Positions 63,727-64,000 of a stretch of DNA of 64,000 nucleotides are shown one piece after another. Under the pieces are notes generated by a model, which was not told where the DNA came from, did not search any database, and saw nothing but the letters and a program-made list of their open reading frames with translations. The translations under genes were made by a program, and so were the position numbers. The stretch lies in NCBI RefSeq assembly GCF_022347765.1, contig NZ_JAKRFZ010000011.1, positions 62,001-126,000 on the forward strand, given 5' to 3'. The stretch comes from Pseudoalteromonas sp. OOF1S-7. GTDB taxonomy: Bacteria > Pseudomonadota > Gammaproteobacteria > Enterobacterales > Alteromonadaceae. How positions within the stretch are numbered: position 1 is the stretch's first letter; every line of letters begins with the position of its first letter.

Positions 63727-64000
63727 TTAGATAGAAAATGCCCGCAAAGCACGTACCCTGGGCCGTTCGGTGTGACTGCCCGACAACAGCAACTTCACCC
63801 GGGCACTGCGCTGTGTCAGGTTATCCAACTGATAGTGACACAACTGCCAGCCCTCATCCGCGGCCTGCGCCGATTTCAGTGGTACCTCTGCCCAGGTGTC
63901 GCTCTGCTCAATCAAAACTGTGACTTTCGCCACACCGGGCAGCTGGGCTTCAAAACTCACTTTCAGGCTGCCATCCAGTTCACAGGGAATCGCCCGGGTC
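63727..64000 (-). CDS. C-terminal part of a tail-associated protein, truncated by the window edge
   Basis: The frame stays open to the right window edge, upstream of the apparent GTG at 63960, so the visible ~90 residues are the C-terminus of a longer protein. They form beta strands (LDGSLKVSFEAQLPGVAKVTVLIEQ, WAEVPLKSAQ, QLCHYQLDNLTQRSARVKLLLSG), as in a jelly-roll or carbohydrate-binding domain, and end RVRALRAFSI. It lies directly upstream of the fibre genes and is likely another structural tail protein. The product cannot be named from this fragment. Confidence 0.7.
   Translation of the reverse strand, partial: TRAIPCELDGSLKVSFEAQLPGVAKVTVLIEQSDTWAEVPLKSAQAADEGWQLCHYQLDNLTQRSARVKLLLSGSHTERPRVRALRAFSI

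Noticed and set aside
47565-64000. Type VI secretion or an extracellular contractile injection (MAC/PVC-type) system
   Set aside because: Sheath, tube, D, U, X, E and T match P2-type tail families; no ClpV, TssJLM membrane complex or AAA+ ATPase of injection systems is present in the window.
1-64000. tRNA, rRNA and CRISPR genes
   Set aside because: No cloverleaf, rRNA or repeat-spacer pattern was recognised on either strand by reading; a dedicated scan (tRNAscan-SE, Infernal) could still reveal small RNAs.

Overview
The window looks like a chromosomal segment of a marine gammaproteobacterium, most likely Pseudoalteromonas or a close Alteromonadales relative. This rests on the overall gene set, a split metH behind metA, a motile lifestyle rich in c-di-GMP and chemotaxis proteins, and AT-rich spacers carrying a palindromic-ended intergenic repeat. 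The assignment is inference; there is no rRNA or tRNA gene here to confirm it.

Layout. 1-2.7 kb: 3' end of an M23 peptidase gene overlapping a bactofilin gene, an outer-membrane beta-barrel protein and a hotdog-fold (DUF4442) protein. 3.2-7.1 kb: two tandem paralogous chemoreceptors, one of which has lost half of its sensor domain. 7.3-7.5 kb: a MITE-like element, a second copy of the one at 1.4 kb. 7.5-13.8 kb: the SOS mutasome imuA-imuB-dnaE2 behind a near-perfect LexA box, with a SRAP/HMCES-type abasic-site protein next to it. 13.8-16.2 kb: a third chemoreceptor. 16.6-20.1 kb: a secreted PhoD-type phosphatase decorated with fibronectin-II-like modules, flanked by two tiny genes for double-glycine-leader peptides; one of these heads a three-gene operon with two unknown membrane proteins. 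20.4-37.4 kb: a block of signalling genes all on the minus strand (four GGDEF proteins, one also with EAL; two hybrid histidine kinases; a periplasmic binding protein), interrupted by hrpB. 37.7-41.9 kb: a DUF898-M48 peptidase pair and small envelope proteins. 42.1-46.8 kb: metA and a methionine synthase split into two genes exactly at the homocysteine/folate domain boundary, preceded by a promoter overlapped by three MetJ boxes. 47.1 kb: a small secreted protein.

47.5-64 kb: a P2-like contractile tail cluster, all on the minus strand: fibre and fibre-chaperone genes, baseplate J, I, fibre N-domain, a second fibre with its chaperone, V, PAAR tip, W, then sheath FI, tube FII, E/E', tape measure, U, X and D. 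No capsid, portal, terminase, lysis or integrase gene lies inside the window, so it is either a tailocin (phage-tail-like bacteriocin) or one end of a prophage whose remainder lies past position 64000. Its most striking parts are a tape measure built from about thirteen exact 43-residue repeats, a conserved -1 frameshift arrangement at E/E', a duplicated module in gpI, and a 66-bp direct repeat in the spacer separating the fibre cassette from the baseplate genes.

Start sites given here were often moved inward from the longest frame when a signal peptide, paralogue or ribosome-binding site pointed to a later start.
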